From Actinomycetales bacterium (lineage in GTDB: Bacteria > Actinomycetota > Actinomycetes > Actinomycetales > Dermatophilaceae), in NCBI GenBank assembly GCA_016710645.1, contig JADJVI010000046.1, forward strand, positions 1-64,000: a stretch of DNA of 64,000 bases, in the 5' to 3' direction. The translations under genes and the position numbers were made by a program. The notes below the pieces were generated by a model. That model did no database searches, was not told the origin of the DNA, and saw only the letters and a program-made list of their open reading frames with translations. This document shows positions 34,315 through 42,859 of this stretch, one piece after another. Numbering within the stretch: position 1 is the first letter of the stretch; the number at the start of each line of letters is the position of its first letter.

Positions 34315-34761
34315 ATGCCGGTCAACGAGCAGTCCGTGGGGCGGGTCTACCCGCCGACCGCGCCCTATGGCGTGAGCGCAGCCAAGATCCGTGAGTTCGC
34401 TGAGGCCGTCGGGGCCCCCGATCCCGCCCACGTCGATGCGGCGGCCGCCCAGGCGCTGGGGTATCGAGACGTCATCGCGCCGCCCACCTTCGCCGTGCTT
34501 ATCGCCCAGCAGTGCGATGCCCAGTTCGTCACCGACCCCGAGATGGGGGTCGACTTCACTCGGGTCGTCCATGGCCAGCAGACCTTCGTTCACCACCGTC
34601 CGCTCACCGCGGGCGATGCGGTCGTCGGGGTGCTGCACGTCGATGCCGTCAAGGTCGTGGCCGGCAACGCCATGGTCACCACCCGCACCGAACTCACGGT
34701 CGACGACCAACCGGTCTGCACGTCCACCTCCATGCTCGTCGTGAGGGGGGACCAGTCATGA
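34315..34761 (+). CDS. hadA: (3R)-hydroxyacyl-ACP dehydratase subunit HadA-like (MaoC hot-dog)
   Basis: 148 residues. N-terminal MaoC-type hot-dog subunit: GRVYPPTAPYGVSAAKIREFAEAVG, DVIAPPTFAVLI and HGQQTFVHHRPLTAGDAV. In mycobacteria HadA is the substrate-binding, non-catalytic partner of HadB in FAS-II dehydration; gene order rpmG - hadA - hadB is the same. The start is fixed by the leaderless -10 box. Its stop overlaps hadB (ATGA). Many relatives lack mycolic acids, so the pathway served here is probably ordinary fatty-acid synthesis. Confidence 0.85.
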   Translation: MPVNEQSVGRVYPPTAPYGVSAAKIREFAEAVGAPDPAHVDAAAAQALGYRDVIAPPTFAVLIAQQCDAQFVTDPEMGVDFTRVVHGQQTFVHHRPLTAGDAVVGVLHVDAVKVVAGNAMVTTRTELTVDDQPVCTSTSMLVVRGDQS

Positions 34762-35186
34762 GCGCGATCCGCCGAGCCGCCGACGTGGCCAAGGGTGACC
34801 TGTTGCCCGAGCGGGTGCTGCACGTCGACCGGGCCACCCTCGTGCGCTACGCCGGCGCGTCCTTGGACCGCAACCCGATCCACTGGGACGAGCGCTTCGC
34901 CCGGTCGGTGGGCTTGCCCGATGTCATCGCGCACGGGATGTTCACCATGGGGGCGGCGGCCAGCCTGCTCACCGAGTGGGTGGGGGACCCGGGCCGGGTG
35001 GTGCGCTATACGACGAAGTTCGTCGGACCAGTCGTCGTCCCCTATGGCACCGGCGCCGACATCACGCTCGGCGGCCGGGTGACTGCCGTCGACCCGGACA
35101 CCCGCGAGGTCGTCGTCGAGCTCAGCGCGGTGTGCGATGGGGCCAAGGTGCTCGGTCGAGCGCTGGCCACTGTCGCGTTGGACTGA
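34758..35186 (+). CDS. hadB: (3R)-hydroxyacyl-ACP dehydratase subunit HadB-like (MaoC hot-dog)
   Basis: 142 residues. The catalytic hydratase-2 motif is present: YAGASLDRNPIHWDERFARSVGLPDVIAHGMFTMG, with the Asp and His of the active site. It forms a heterodimer with HadA. ATG overlaps the hadA stop; murB follows after 6 bp, forming a hadA-hadB-murB unit. HadC is not present nearby. Confidence 0.88.
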   Translation: MSAIRRAADVAKGDLLPERVLHVDRATLVRYAGASLDRNPIHWDERFARSVGLPDVIAHGMFTMGAAASLLTEWVGDPGRVVRYTTKFVGPVVVPYGTGADITLGGRVTAVDPDTREVVVELSAVCDGAKVLGRALATVALD

Positions 35187-35192
35187 CCCGCG

Positions 35193-36284
35193 ATGCAGGA
35201 GTCCTTTGCCGCACCGATCGCCCCGCTGACGACGATCCGGGTCGGTGGCCCGGCCGACCGGCTTGTCGTCGCAGAGTCCACCGATGACCTCGTCGACGCC
35301 GTGCGCGAGGTCGACGATGCCGACGAACCGCTGCTGGTCATTTCCGGTGGCTCCAACCTGCTGGTCAGCGACGTGGGCTTCCGGGGCACGGCCGTCCTCG
35401 TGCGCAGCCAGGGGATCACTGTCGAATCCGTCGATGCCTGCAGCGGTGCGTCCGTGCGGGTCGCCGCCGGTGAGGTGTGGGACGACTTCGTCGGGTATGC
35501 CGTCGCGGCCGGCTGGTCGGGCGTCGAAGCGCTCGCGGGGATTCCCGGGCGAGTCGGGTCCACTCCGGTCCAGAACGTCGGAGCCTATGGCCAGGAGGTC
35601 GCCGACACGATCGCTGCGGTCCGCGTCTGGGATCGCACTCTCGAGCAGGTGCGGACTCTGGCTGCGGACGATCTGAGGTTCGGCTATCGGGACTCCATCC
35701 TCAAGGCCGAGCGCGGCCGGCTGGTCGTCCTCGACGTGCTCTTCCAGTTCCGGCTCAGCGACCTCGGCGCGCCGATCCGGTATGCCGACCTGGCCGATCA
35801 GCTCGGGGTGTCGCTGGGGGAACGGGTGCCCCTGGCGCAGGCGCGAGAAGCCGTGTTGTCGCAACGTCGGTCGCGTGGGATGGTGCTCGACGAAGGGGAC
35901 CATGACACCTGGAGCTGCGGCTCCTTCTTCACCAATCCGCTTGTCCCGGAACGCGACTGGCCGCAGGTCCAGGAGCGTATCGCGGCTCGCCTCGGCGCCG
36001 AGGTCCTTGGCGGTATGCCGCGTTGGCCGGCGGCGTCGGTGGCCGGCGACCCCCTGGTCAAGCTCAGCGCCGCGTGGCTCATCGAGCGGGCCGGGTTCGG
36101 CAAGGGGCATGGCCTGCCGGGGCCGGCGGCGCTGTCCACCCGGCATACCTTGGCCGTGACCAACCGCGGAGGTGCCACTGCGGCGCAACTCGTTGCCCTC
36201 GCGCGCGAGGTGCGCGACGGGGTCATGGACGCCTTCGGGGTGACCCTCGTCAACGAACCCGTGCTGGTGGGCCTCAGCCTCTGA
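35193..36284 (+). CDS. murB: UDP-N-acetylmuramate dehydrogenase
   Basis: 363 residues. FAD-dependent second step of UDP-MurNAc synthesis. Motifs: TTIRVGGPADRLVV, LVISGGSNLLVSD, the GYAVAAGWSGVEALAGIPGRVGSTPVQNVGAYGQE flavin-binding stretch, FGYRDSILK and the SCGSFFTNP active-site Ser region; the C-terminus has AAWLIERAGFGKGHGL. The protein has the extra C-terminal loop of type I MurB. It starts at ATG 35193, 6 bp after hadB. Confidence 0.95.
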   Translation: MQESFAAPIAPLTTIRVGGPADRLVVAESTDDLVDAVREVDDADEPLLVISGGSNLLVSDVGFRGTAVLVRSQGITVESVDACSGASVRVAAGEVWDDFVGYAVAAGWSGVEALAGIPGRVGSTPVQNVGAYGQEVADTIAAVRVWDRTLEQVRTLAADDLRFGYRDSILKAERGRLVVLDVLFQFRLSDLGAPIRYADLADQLGVSLGERVPLAQAREAVLSQRRSRGMVLDEGDHDTWSCGSFFTNPLVPERDWPQVQERIAARLGAEVLGGMPRWPAASVAGDPLVKLSAAWLIERAGFGKGHGLPGPAALSTRHTLAVTNRGGATAAQLVALAREVRDGVMDAFGVTLVNEPVLVGLSL

Positions 36285-36318
36285 GCCGTCGCCGCAGCCG
36301 CGGGCGCGGGCGCGGGCG

Positions 36319-37044
36319 TCAGCCGACCAGGGTCAGCGGGAAGACCTTCTTGGCCAGCGTCTTGTTGGCGTCGAGGACCTTGAGTGCGGGCCGGGTGTAT
36401 TCCAGCCGCATGGTCGGCGCGTTCTTGGGGTCGACCTTGAAGACCATCCAGCCGGTCGTCTCCTGGCCGGCCACCAACGACTCGGGCAACTTGGTCCACC
36501 CTGCGGCGACAAGGGTCGGATCGAGGGAGGCATCGGGCCGGTTCGGATAGGTGGAGCCGGTGATGAGCGCGAAGTCGACGGTGCGGATGGGGGCGCTGTA
36601 GGTCGTGCCCGCCTTCCACTTCATCTCGATCATGACCAGCTCGAACGCGGCGGCCTGAGCCCGTTGCCCCTGCGGCCACGAGACGTTGCGGGCCAGCTTG
36701 GTCACCGTGATGGTGTGCCCGAGGGTGGTGTCCTTGATCGACTTGTCGATCGTCACGAACTCGGTCGGCAGCGGCACCACTCCTGGCGGCGGCGCCGCCT
36801 CTTCGCCGGTCGCCGTGCTCGTCGCCAGCGCGGTTGTCGGGCTGTCGCTCGCGGTCCCCGAGGTGCTCGCGGCGCTGGACGCACTCACGTCGGCGGTGCT
36901 CGGCGCGGGTGTGCTCGCTGGCGATGACGTCGAACTCGCCGAGGCCGCGGGCGTCGCGGCGGAGGTGCTGGTCGGCGCGTCCGAGCAGGCCGCCAGCGCA
37001 CCGACGAGCACCAGGGAGCCGACCGTGGCCGTGGGGCGGATCAC
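36319..37044 (-). CDS. Secreted lipoprotein with a DUF4352-like domain
   Basis: 241 residues from GTG 37044. Signal peptide with lipobox (VGALAACS), then a 70-residue Ser/Thr/Ala/Pro linker, then a beta-rich domain from about residue 95 (DTTLGHTITVTKLARNVSW, FELVMIEMKWKAG, TGWMVFKVDPKNAPTMRLEY) that resembles the immunoglobulin-like DUF4352 extracellular fold. Role unknown. The GTG overlaps the stop of the beta-glucosidase gene (GTGA), so it is the second gene of that operon, and it is convergent with murB. Confidence 0.75.
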   Translation of the reverse strand: MIRPTATVGSLVLVGALAACSDAPTSTSAATPAASASSTSSPASTPAPSTADVSASSAASTSGTASDSPTTALATSTATGEEAAPPPGVVPLPTEFVTIDKSIKDTTLGHTITVTKLARNVSWPQGQRAQAAAFELVMIEMKWKAGTTYSAPIRTVDFALITGSTYPNRPDASLDPTLVAAGWTKLPESLVAGQETTGWMVFKVDPKNAPTMRLEYTRPALKVLDANKTLAKKVFPLTLVG

Positions 37045-38408
37045 GTCGGCTCCTCCTGCGACTCCCCGCGCGGGGCGGTGAGGAACCCGGCGTACCAGTC
37101 GCCGCTGGCCTTGCGGGTGCGCCGCTGGGTGTCGTAGTCGACGCGCACGATCCCGAACCGCTGCGCATACCCGTGCGACCACTCGAAGTTGTCCAGCAGC
37201 GACCACACGAAGTAGCCGCGCAGGTCGACGCCCTCGGCGATCGCGTCCAGACACGCTCGCAGATGCGACTGCAGGTATGCCGTCCGGCCGGGATCGTCGA
37301 TGGACCCGTCGGGGCCGACGACGTCCGGCCACGCCGAGCCGTTCTCGGTGACGACGAGCGGCATCGGGCCGTAGTCGCGGGTCAGCCTCGTGAGGGTCTT
37401 GGCCAGCCCGCTGGGGTCGATCTCCCAGCCCATGCCGGTGCGTGGGCGACTCCGGTCGACGATCCCGATCGCGGCCGAGCCGGGGTAGACGCCGGAGGTG
37501 ACGACCAGCGGCGAGTAGTAGTTGACCCCGAGGAAGTCGATCGGCGCGCTGATGGCGTCCAGGTCGCCCGTCTGAACATAGCCGTAGTCGGTGACATGGG
37601 CCGTGTCGCTGAGCAGGTCCTCGGGGTAGCGCCCCCGCAGGATCGGGTCGAGGAAGATCCGGTTGGCAATGGCATCGGTGCGCCGAATCGCCTCGTCGTG
37701 CAGCGGCCGGTCGTCGGGTCCTTCGACATGGGTGAGGTTGAGGGTGATGCCGACCTCAGCGTGCGGCCGGGCTGCGCGCAGGGCATCGAGCGCCAGACCG
37801 TGACCGAGCATGAGGTGATGCGCTGCCGCCAGTGCCGCGGCGTGATCGGTGCGCCCGGGCGCGTGCAACCCCGAGGCATAGCCGAGGAATGAGCTGACCC
37901 AGGGTTCGTTGAGGGTGATCCAGTGCGAGATCCGGTCGCCGAAGGCGTCTGCTGTCACCACGGCATACTCGGCAAACCGGTATGCCGTGTCGCGCGCAGC
38001 CCAGCCACCCGCGTCTTCCAGGGACTGCGGCAGATCCCAGTGGTAGAGCGTCGCCCACGGGGTGATGCCGGCAGCGAGGAGTTCGTCGAGCAGCCGGTCG
38101 TAGAACGCGATACCGGCCGCGTTGGGTCGACCGCCAGGCGGCAGGATCCGCGGCCAGGCGATGGAGAAGCGGTAGCCGTCGACGCCGAGGTCACGCATGA
38201 TCGCGACGTCCTCGGCATACCGGTGGTAGTGGTCGCACGCCTGCTCGCCGGTGTCGCCGTGCTCGATAGCGCCGGGGGTCGCGGTGAAGGTGTCCCAGAT
38301 CGACGGGACCCGACCGTCGGCCGTGACCGCACCCTCGATCTGGTAGGCCGCGGTGGCCACGCCGAAGCGGAAGTCCCGGGGGAAGTCGGCGCGTGCAGGG
38401 GCGATCAT
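37041..38408 (-). CDS. Family 1 beta-glucosidase
   Basis: 455 residues from ATG 38408 (TAAGGT 7 bases upstream). Retaining GH1 enzyme: N-terminal FPRDFRFGVATAAYQIEGA, acid/base Glu in TLNEPWVS, nucleophile Glu in LVVTENGSAW, aglycone-site YFVWSLLDNFEWSHGYAQRFG. No signal peptide, so it cleaves imported disaccharides or glycosides in the cytoplasm. It carries an unusual inverted pair of GTATGCC motifs at 37960-37988 that encodes TAYRFAEYAV. Confidence 0.93.
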   Translation of the reverse strand: MIAPARADFPRDFRFGVATAAYQIEGAVTADGRVPSIWDTFTATPGAIEHGDTGEQACDHYHRYAEDVAIMRDLGVDGYRFSIAWPRILPPGGRPNAAGIAFYDRLLDELLAAGITPWATLYHWDLPQSLEDAGGWAARDTAYRFAEYAVVTADAFGDRISHWITLNEPWVSSFLGYASGLHAPGRTDHAAALAAAHHLMLGHGLALDALRAARPHAEVGITLNLTHVEGPDDRPLHDEAIRRTDAIANRIFLDPILRGRYPEDLLSDTAHVTDYGYVQTGDLDAISAPIDFLGVNYYSPLVVTSGVYPGSAAIGIVDRSRPRTGMGWEIDPSGLAKTLTRLTRDYGPMPLVVTENGSAWPDVVGPDGSIDDPGRTAYLQSHLRACLDAIAEGVDLRGYFVWSLLDNFEWSHGYAQRFGIVRVDYDTQRRTRKASGDWYAGFLTAPRGESQEEPT

Positions 38409-38415
38409 GGCGTCT

Positions 38416-38421
38416 ACCTTA
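38416..38421 (-). promoter_or_regulatory. Leaderless-type -10 box for the GH1 gene
   Basis: TAAGGT on the minus strand, 7 bases before the ATG at 38408. Confidence 0.4.
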
Positions 38422-39471
38422 GGTCGCCAGCCAGGCTGCCGTGGCGTGTGCCGCGGCGGTGCGGACGCTCTCCGGGGCCCGGCTTGCCGCGAGGGATTGG
38501 CTCGCCAGCCTGGCCAGCTCTGCGTCGGTGAAGGCGAGGTGGTCACGCGCCAACTCGTACTGCGCCACTAGGCGCGACCCGAACAACAGCGGGTCGTCCG
38601 CCCCCAACGCGATGGGTATGCCGTGCTCCGCCAGTGCGCGCAGCGGCACCTCCGACGGGTGGGCGAAGACGCCCATGGCGACGTTGCTGCCCGGGCACAC
38701 CTCCAGCGCGACACCGGAGTGGGCGAGTTCCTCCATCACGCGCGGATCCTCGATGGCCCGCACGCCGTGACCGATCCGGTCGGGGCGCAGCGAACCGAGG
38801 GTCTGTTGGACGGCCGCGGGTCCGAGCAGCTCGCCGGCGTGGGGCACGGCCGCAAGGCCGGCCCGGTGGGCGATGGCGAAGGCGGGGGCGAAGTCCGTTG
38901 TGTCGCCGCGCCGCTCGTCGTTGGACAGGCCGAACCCCACGACCGACCCCGGGCCGTCACCGGCATACCTGGCCGCCAGGCGTGCCAGCGCTCGGGCGTC
39001 GAGCGGATGGCGGATCCGCGAGGCGGCGACGACGATGCCGATCCCCGTGCCGGTGTCGCGGGAGGCCGCCGACGCCTCGTCGAGGATGATCTCCAGGGCC
39101 GGGGTGATCCCGCCGACCGGGCCGGCATACGAGGTCGGGTCGACCTGCAACTCCAGCCAGCGCGATCCTTCCGCGGCGTCGTCCTGGGCGGCCTCGCGGA
39201 CGATGCGGCGTAAGGCAGCTTCGCCGCGGACGCAGGCGCGGGCCATGTCATAGAGCCGCTGGAAGCGGAACCAGCCCCGCTCGTCGGTAGCGTGCAACTG
39301 TGGCGGCCAGTGCGAGGTCAACGCCTCGGGCAGCCGCATGCGGTGTTCAGCGGCGAGTTCGGCGAGCGTGCTCAGCCGCATCGACCCGGTGAAGTGCAGG
39401 TGCAGATGTGCCTTGGGTAGCCGGTCGAGGGGCCGGGCGTTCGACCGGACCGGCGGCTCGGAAGAGCTCAG
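38419..39471 (-). CDS. add: Adenosine deaminase (start codon unresolved)
   Basis: Zinc-dependent deamination of adenosine to inosine. Zinc and catalytic residues: HLHLHFTG near the N-terminus, the His in AVPHAGELLG with the catalytic Glu, IGHGVR and GADDPLLFG. The first in-frame ATG (39381) lies after the zinc motif HLHLH (39394-39408), so it cannot be the true start. The coding frame is open upstream past LPKAHLHLHFTG to a CTG at 39471 but offers no ATG or GTG before it runs into the neighbouring gene; either a rare start or one lost base is involved. I give 39471 as the outer limit. Length fits the family (about 340 residues). Confidence 0.8.
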   Translation of the reverse strand: MSSSEPPVRSNARPLDRLPKAHLHLHFTGSMRLSTLAELAAEHRMRLPEALTSHWPPQLHATDERGWFRFQRLYDMARACVRGEAALRRIVREAAQDDAAEGSRWLELQVDPTSYAGPVGGITPALEIILDEASAASRDTGTGIGIVVAASRIRHPLDARALARLAARYAGDGPGSVVGFGLSNDERRGDTTDFAPAFAIAHRAGLAAVPHAGELLGPAAVQQTLGSLRPDRIGHGVRAIEDPRVMEELAHSGVALEVCPGSNVAMGVFAHPSEVPLRALAEHGIPIALGADDPLLFGSRLVAQYELARDHLAFTDAELARLASQSLAASRAPESVRTAAAHATAAWLAT

Positions 39472-39992
39472 TCGAGATCGTCCTCGACGTCGATGATGTG
39501 CATCGCTGCCTCCTCGGCCGATGCGGCGCCGCCGTCGATGCCGACGTCCCCGGCATACACGTCGTTCTCGAAGGCTTGGTCGCCGTCCTCGCCGGCCGCG
39601 ACCAGCCGGCCGCTGCGGCGCCGTCCTGCCTCCCCGACGAAGTCCTCGTCGGCGAAGATCGCGTCGGGGTCATCGCCCCCGATCCGCTCGCGACTGCGGG
39701 CCCGGTCGCCGGACTCGTCGTCGGGCGCACCGTATGCCGTGTAGGGGTCGGGTTCCTCCTGGAGGATCCGCTGGTCGATCGTCTCGTGCTTGCTCTGCTC
39801 GTAGGCCGTCGTGCCGTAGGCGTAGGCGCCGCGCGGCCGGTCGGGCGGAGAGTATCCCTCGTCGAGCACGTCGTCGACGCCCCGGTCGACCAGGGTGTCA
39901 CCCGGCTGTAGCTGGGTCTCGTCGTCGACCGACCACACCTCCAGCTCGTCGCCAATGCTCTCTCTGTCGAAGGCAAGGTCGTCGGTGCTCAT
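39468..39992 (-). CDS. DUF5709-family acidic protein
   Basis: 174 residues, strongly acidic, no membrane segment. Recognisable order: DELEVWSVDDETQLQPGDTLVDRGVDDVLDEGYSPPDRP, then AYGTTAYEQSKHETIDQRILQEEPDP, RSRERIGGDDP and GEAGRRRSGRLVAAGEDGD. These are the conserved blocks of the actinobacterial DUF5709 family, whose function is unknown. ATG 39992. It ends next to the adenosine deaminase frame. Confidence 0.75.
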   Translation of the reverse strand: MSTDDLAFDRESIGDELEVWSVDDETQLQPGDTLVDRGVDDVLDEGYSPPDRPRGAYAYGTTAYEQSKHETIDQRILQEEPDPYTAYGAPDDESGDRARSRERIGGDDPDAIFADEDFVGEAGRRRSGRLVAAGEDGDQAFENDVYAGDVGIDGGAASAEEAAMHIIDVEDDLD

Positions 39993-40135
39993 GTGGCAAC
40001 TCTGCCACTTCCGCCCCAGGAGGTGAACAGCGTCGCTGCCGTCTGCGTGGGTGCCGAACCTCACGGACCCGGGCTGTTGACGGCGTCGCCGACCGGCTCC
40101 CCACCTGCGCGATCGCCGCGTCCGCGGGGAAGGGG

Positions 40136-42673
40136 TCAGGTCGTCTTGGCGCGCTTCTTGCTCCGCGGGCCTTTGCCGTTGTGGGCGCCTTTGCCGTTGG
40201 TGTCGTGGCCGTTGGCATCGGCCTGGTCCGCGTCGTCGGCGGCATCGGATTCGATGTGGTCCGCGATCTCGGGGTGCGTCCCGAGGCCCTCGGGCCCCTG
40301 CGCCGGAGGGTCGGCCGTGACCGTCTCAGCGTCGACGGCTGCTGACACGGGTGATGGGGCGCTCGGTGCCCCGGCCGCGTCGGCTGTTACGGCCACCGTG
40401 GCTGCCGCCGCTGCCGCGGCCGCAGCCGCGACGGTGGAATCGCTCGCCGCTAGCGACTCAGCGACTTCGCCATTCGACGAAGGATCGACCGTGGCCTCGC
40501 CATGGTCGCTGGAGCGCCCGCCCAGACCCAGCGGGTTCTGCTTCCAGAAGGTAGTCGTGAAGGGGTTTTTCGTCGTTACATCCCCGGAGTCGGTCACCGT
40601 GGGACCGACAGCGCCGGGGTCGGGCGGCACGTCACTGCCGGGCCCATTGAGGCGCTCATCGGCGGCGGCTTCCTCGGCCTGGGCCGCTTGTACCGTCGTG
40701 GGCACGAGCTCGGGAACGGACAAGGTCTCGGGGTTCTGCGGGCCGCCCCACACCGGAGCGGCCGGCTCCTCCTCGGGCGCTGCTTCGGTGACGGGCACGG
40801 CATACGGGTTGAGCGCGGCCCACTGGATGTAGGCCTCTTCGGCGACCGGGAGGGTGGGGAAGAGCATTTCGGTGCCGATGAGGTCGAGCAGCCCAGCCTT
40901 GTCGAGGGCGACGCGAAGATCGTTCTTCACGCGGGCCAGGCCCAGGCGCACCCCGCGCGCGGCGAGGTCCTTGTGCAGCTGGCGTAGCCCGTCGGCGGCC
41001 GTGATGTCGATCTCGACGTTGGCCTCGACGTTGAGCAGGAACCAGCGGGCGGGGGTGTCAGGGAAGGCCGCGTTCTCCTGCTCGATGACGGTGAGCGCGC
41101 GGCGCTGCAGCTCGGCGGCGTTGGCGAAGAAGAACGGGGCGTCGTAGCGGTAGACGATGAGGCCGGGCAGGGTCTCGGCGTTGGGGTAGTCCGACACGTC
41201 GTGCATACCGGCCAGGCCAGGAATGCGGCCCAGGACGCCGTCGTGGGGGCGGGCCAGCCGCTGGGCCATTTCCAGGACGCTGAGGGCGATGGCGATGCCG
41301 ACGCCGGCGAGGATGCCGAAGAGGATGGTGCCGATGCACCCGGCGGCGGCGAGCATGAGCTCCCGGCGGCGGAACCTCGCCAGGCGTCGCATCTCCTTCC
41401 ACGACACCAACTTGCTGGCCGCATAGAAGACGACCGCGCCCAGGGATGCCTGCGGCAGGTTGCGCACCAGCGGGCCGGCGATGAACAGCACGATGACGAT
41501 GGCGACAGCCGCCACGAGCGAGTACATCTGAGTGCGGGCGCCGGCGGCGAGAGCCAACGCGGTGCGGGAGGCCGACGACGACACGGGGTAACCGCCCATC
41601 ATGCCGACCGCGACATGGACGCCGCCGAGGGCGACCAGCTCCTGCTGGGCGTCGATGGCGTTGACCTTGGGGTCTTCGTCGGGGTCTGCGGGTGCAGGGA
41701 AGCCGCGGGCGATGAGCGTGTTGTCGCCGTAGGCGACGATAGCCACGCCGATGCCGGCCACGAGCAGCGATTGGATCTCGTGCCAGGAGACATCGGGAAA
41801 GGCGATCCCCGGAAGACCCTGCGGGACCTCGCCCACGACCTTGACACCCTGGGCTTGCAGGTCCATGAAGGTGCTGGCGATCGTCGCCGCCGCCACCGCG
41901 ATGAGCGGGGCCGGCCAGCGGTGCTTGACGAGGTGGATGAGGACGAGCAGAGCGAGTGTGGAGGCGCCGACGATGAGCGTCGTGAGGTGGGTGTCCTTGA
42001 CGACCTCGAGGAAAGACCGGACTTGCTCCACGATGCTCTCGCCATGGACCTTGGTGCCGGTGACCTTGCCGAGCTGGCCGACGATCATGAGCACGGCGCC
42101 GCCGGCGAGGTAGCCGACGAGCAGCGGTTGACTCAGCAACTCGGCGATGACGCCCAGCCGGAAGATCCGGGCGACGAAACACCACAGGGCGACGATGAGG
42201 CTGAGTGCGGCGGCAAGCTGCACGGCCTTGTCCTGGTTGCCGGCCGCGAGCGGGGCGATGGCGGTGCCGGCCATCAGGGCGACGGTCGACTCCGGGCCCA
42301 CCGAGAGCAGGCGGGACTTGCCCATCACGGCATACACGATGAGAGCCGGGAGGGCGGTCCAGAGGCCGACCACGGGAGGCACGTTGACGATGGCGCAGTA
42401 GGCCATCACCTGGGGGACCAGATAGGCGACGACCGCGATGCCGGCGAAGATGTCCGGGCGTAGCCAGTGCCGCCGGTAGTGCTCGATGGTCTGCAGGCCG
42501 GGCGTGGTGGCGACGTAGGCGTTGAAGAGGACGTTGTCCTTGGGCGGGGTGGTCTGGTAGGCGATCGACGGACGTCGCTCCGGCGGGACCCCGACGGTGG
42601 GATGCGCCGGGGGAAGGGCGCCCTTCGGCTGCTGCTCAAGCCCGGGTTGAGTGGAGTCTTTGGACTTCCCCAC
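40136..42673 (-). CDS. SulP-family anion transporter with STAS domain and long disordered tail
   Basis: 845 residues from GTG 42673, chosen because GGAGG lies 6 bases upstream (the frame is open to 42691). Residues 60-480 hold ten or more membrane helices with the SulP signatures PDIFAGIAVVAYLVPQVMAYCAI, GLWTALPALIVYAVMG and GGYPVSSSASRTALALAAGA. A STAS domain follows (about 500-615: ETLPGLIVYRYDAPFFFANA, LNVEANVEIDITAADGLRQLHKDL). The last 230 residues are low complexity, Ala/Pro/Asp-rich, with a run of Ala residues and a basic end (GPRSKKRAKTT); this tail is not part of the family. Substrate may be sulfate, bicarbonate or another anion. Confidence 0.85.
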   Translation of the reverse strand: MGKSKDSTQPGLEQQPKGALPPAHPTVGVPPERRPSIAYQTTPPKDNVLFNAYVATTPGLQTIEHYRRHWLRPDIFAGIAVVAYLVPQVMAYCAIVNVPPVVGLWTALPALIVYAVMGKSRLLSVGPESTVALMAGTAIAPLAAGNQDKAVQLAAALSLIVALWCFVARIFRLGVIAELLSQPLLVGYLAGGAVLMIVGQLGKVTGTKVHGESIVEQVRSFLEVVKDTHLTTLIVGASTLALLVLIHLVKHRWPAPLIAVAAATIASTFMDLQAQGVKVVGEVPQGLPGIAFPDVSWHEIQSLLVAGIGVAIVAYGDNTLIARGFPAPADPDEDPKVNAIDAQQELVALGGVHVAVGMMGGYPVSSSASRTALALAAGARTQMYSLVAAVAIVIVLFIAGPLVRNLPQASLGAVVFYAASKLVSWKEMRRLARFRRRELMLAAAGCIGTILFGILAGVGIAIALSVLEMAQRLARPHDGVLGRIPGLAGMHDVSDYPNAETLPGLIVYRYDAPFFFANAAELQRRALTVIEQENAAFPDTPARWFLLNVEANVEIDITAADGLRQLHKDLAARGVRLGLARVKNDLRVALDKAGLLDLIGTEMLFPTLPVAEEAYIQWAALNPYAVPVTEAAPEEEPAAPVWGGPQNPETLSVPELVPTTVQAAQAEEAAADERLNGPGSDVPPDPGAVGPTVTDSGDVTTKNPFTTTFWKQNPLGLGGRSSDHGEATVDPSSNGEVAESLAASDSTVAAAAAAAAAATVAVTADAAGAPSAPSPVSAAVDAETVTADPPAQGPEGLGTHPEIADHIESDAADDADQADANGHDTNGKGAHNGKGPRSKKRAKTT

Positions 42674-42859
42674 GATTCGCCTCCGAGTCACCTGTCGTTC
42701 ACCGGAATGTCACAACGACGGCTCAGGGTATCGCCTGGCCGTCGCCGGTTCTGCCAGGCGTCGATCGTTGCGGATTTGGCGCTCGCCGTCACCTCATGGC
42801 AAGCTCCGGTGAACATCTCGGTTTGATAACGGCAGTCTCTAGAGCAGGCGTGGAGGATC

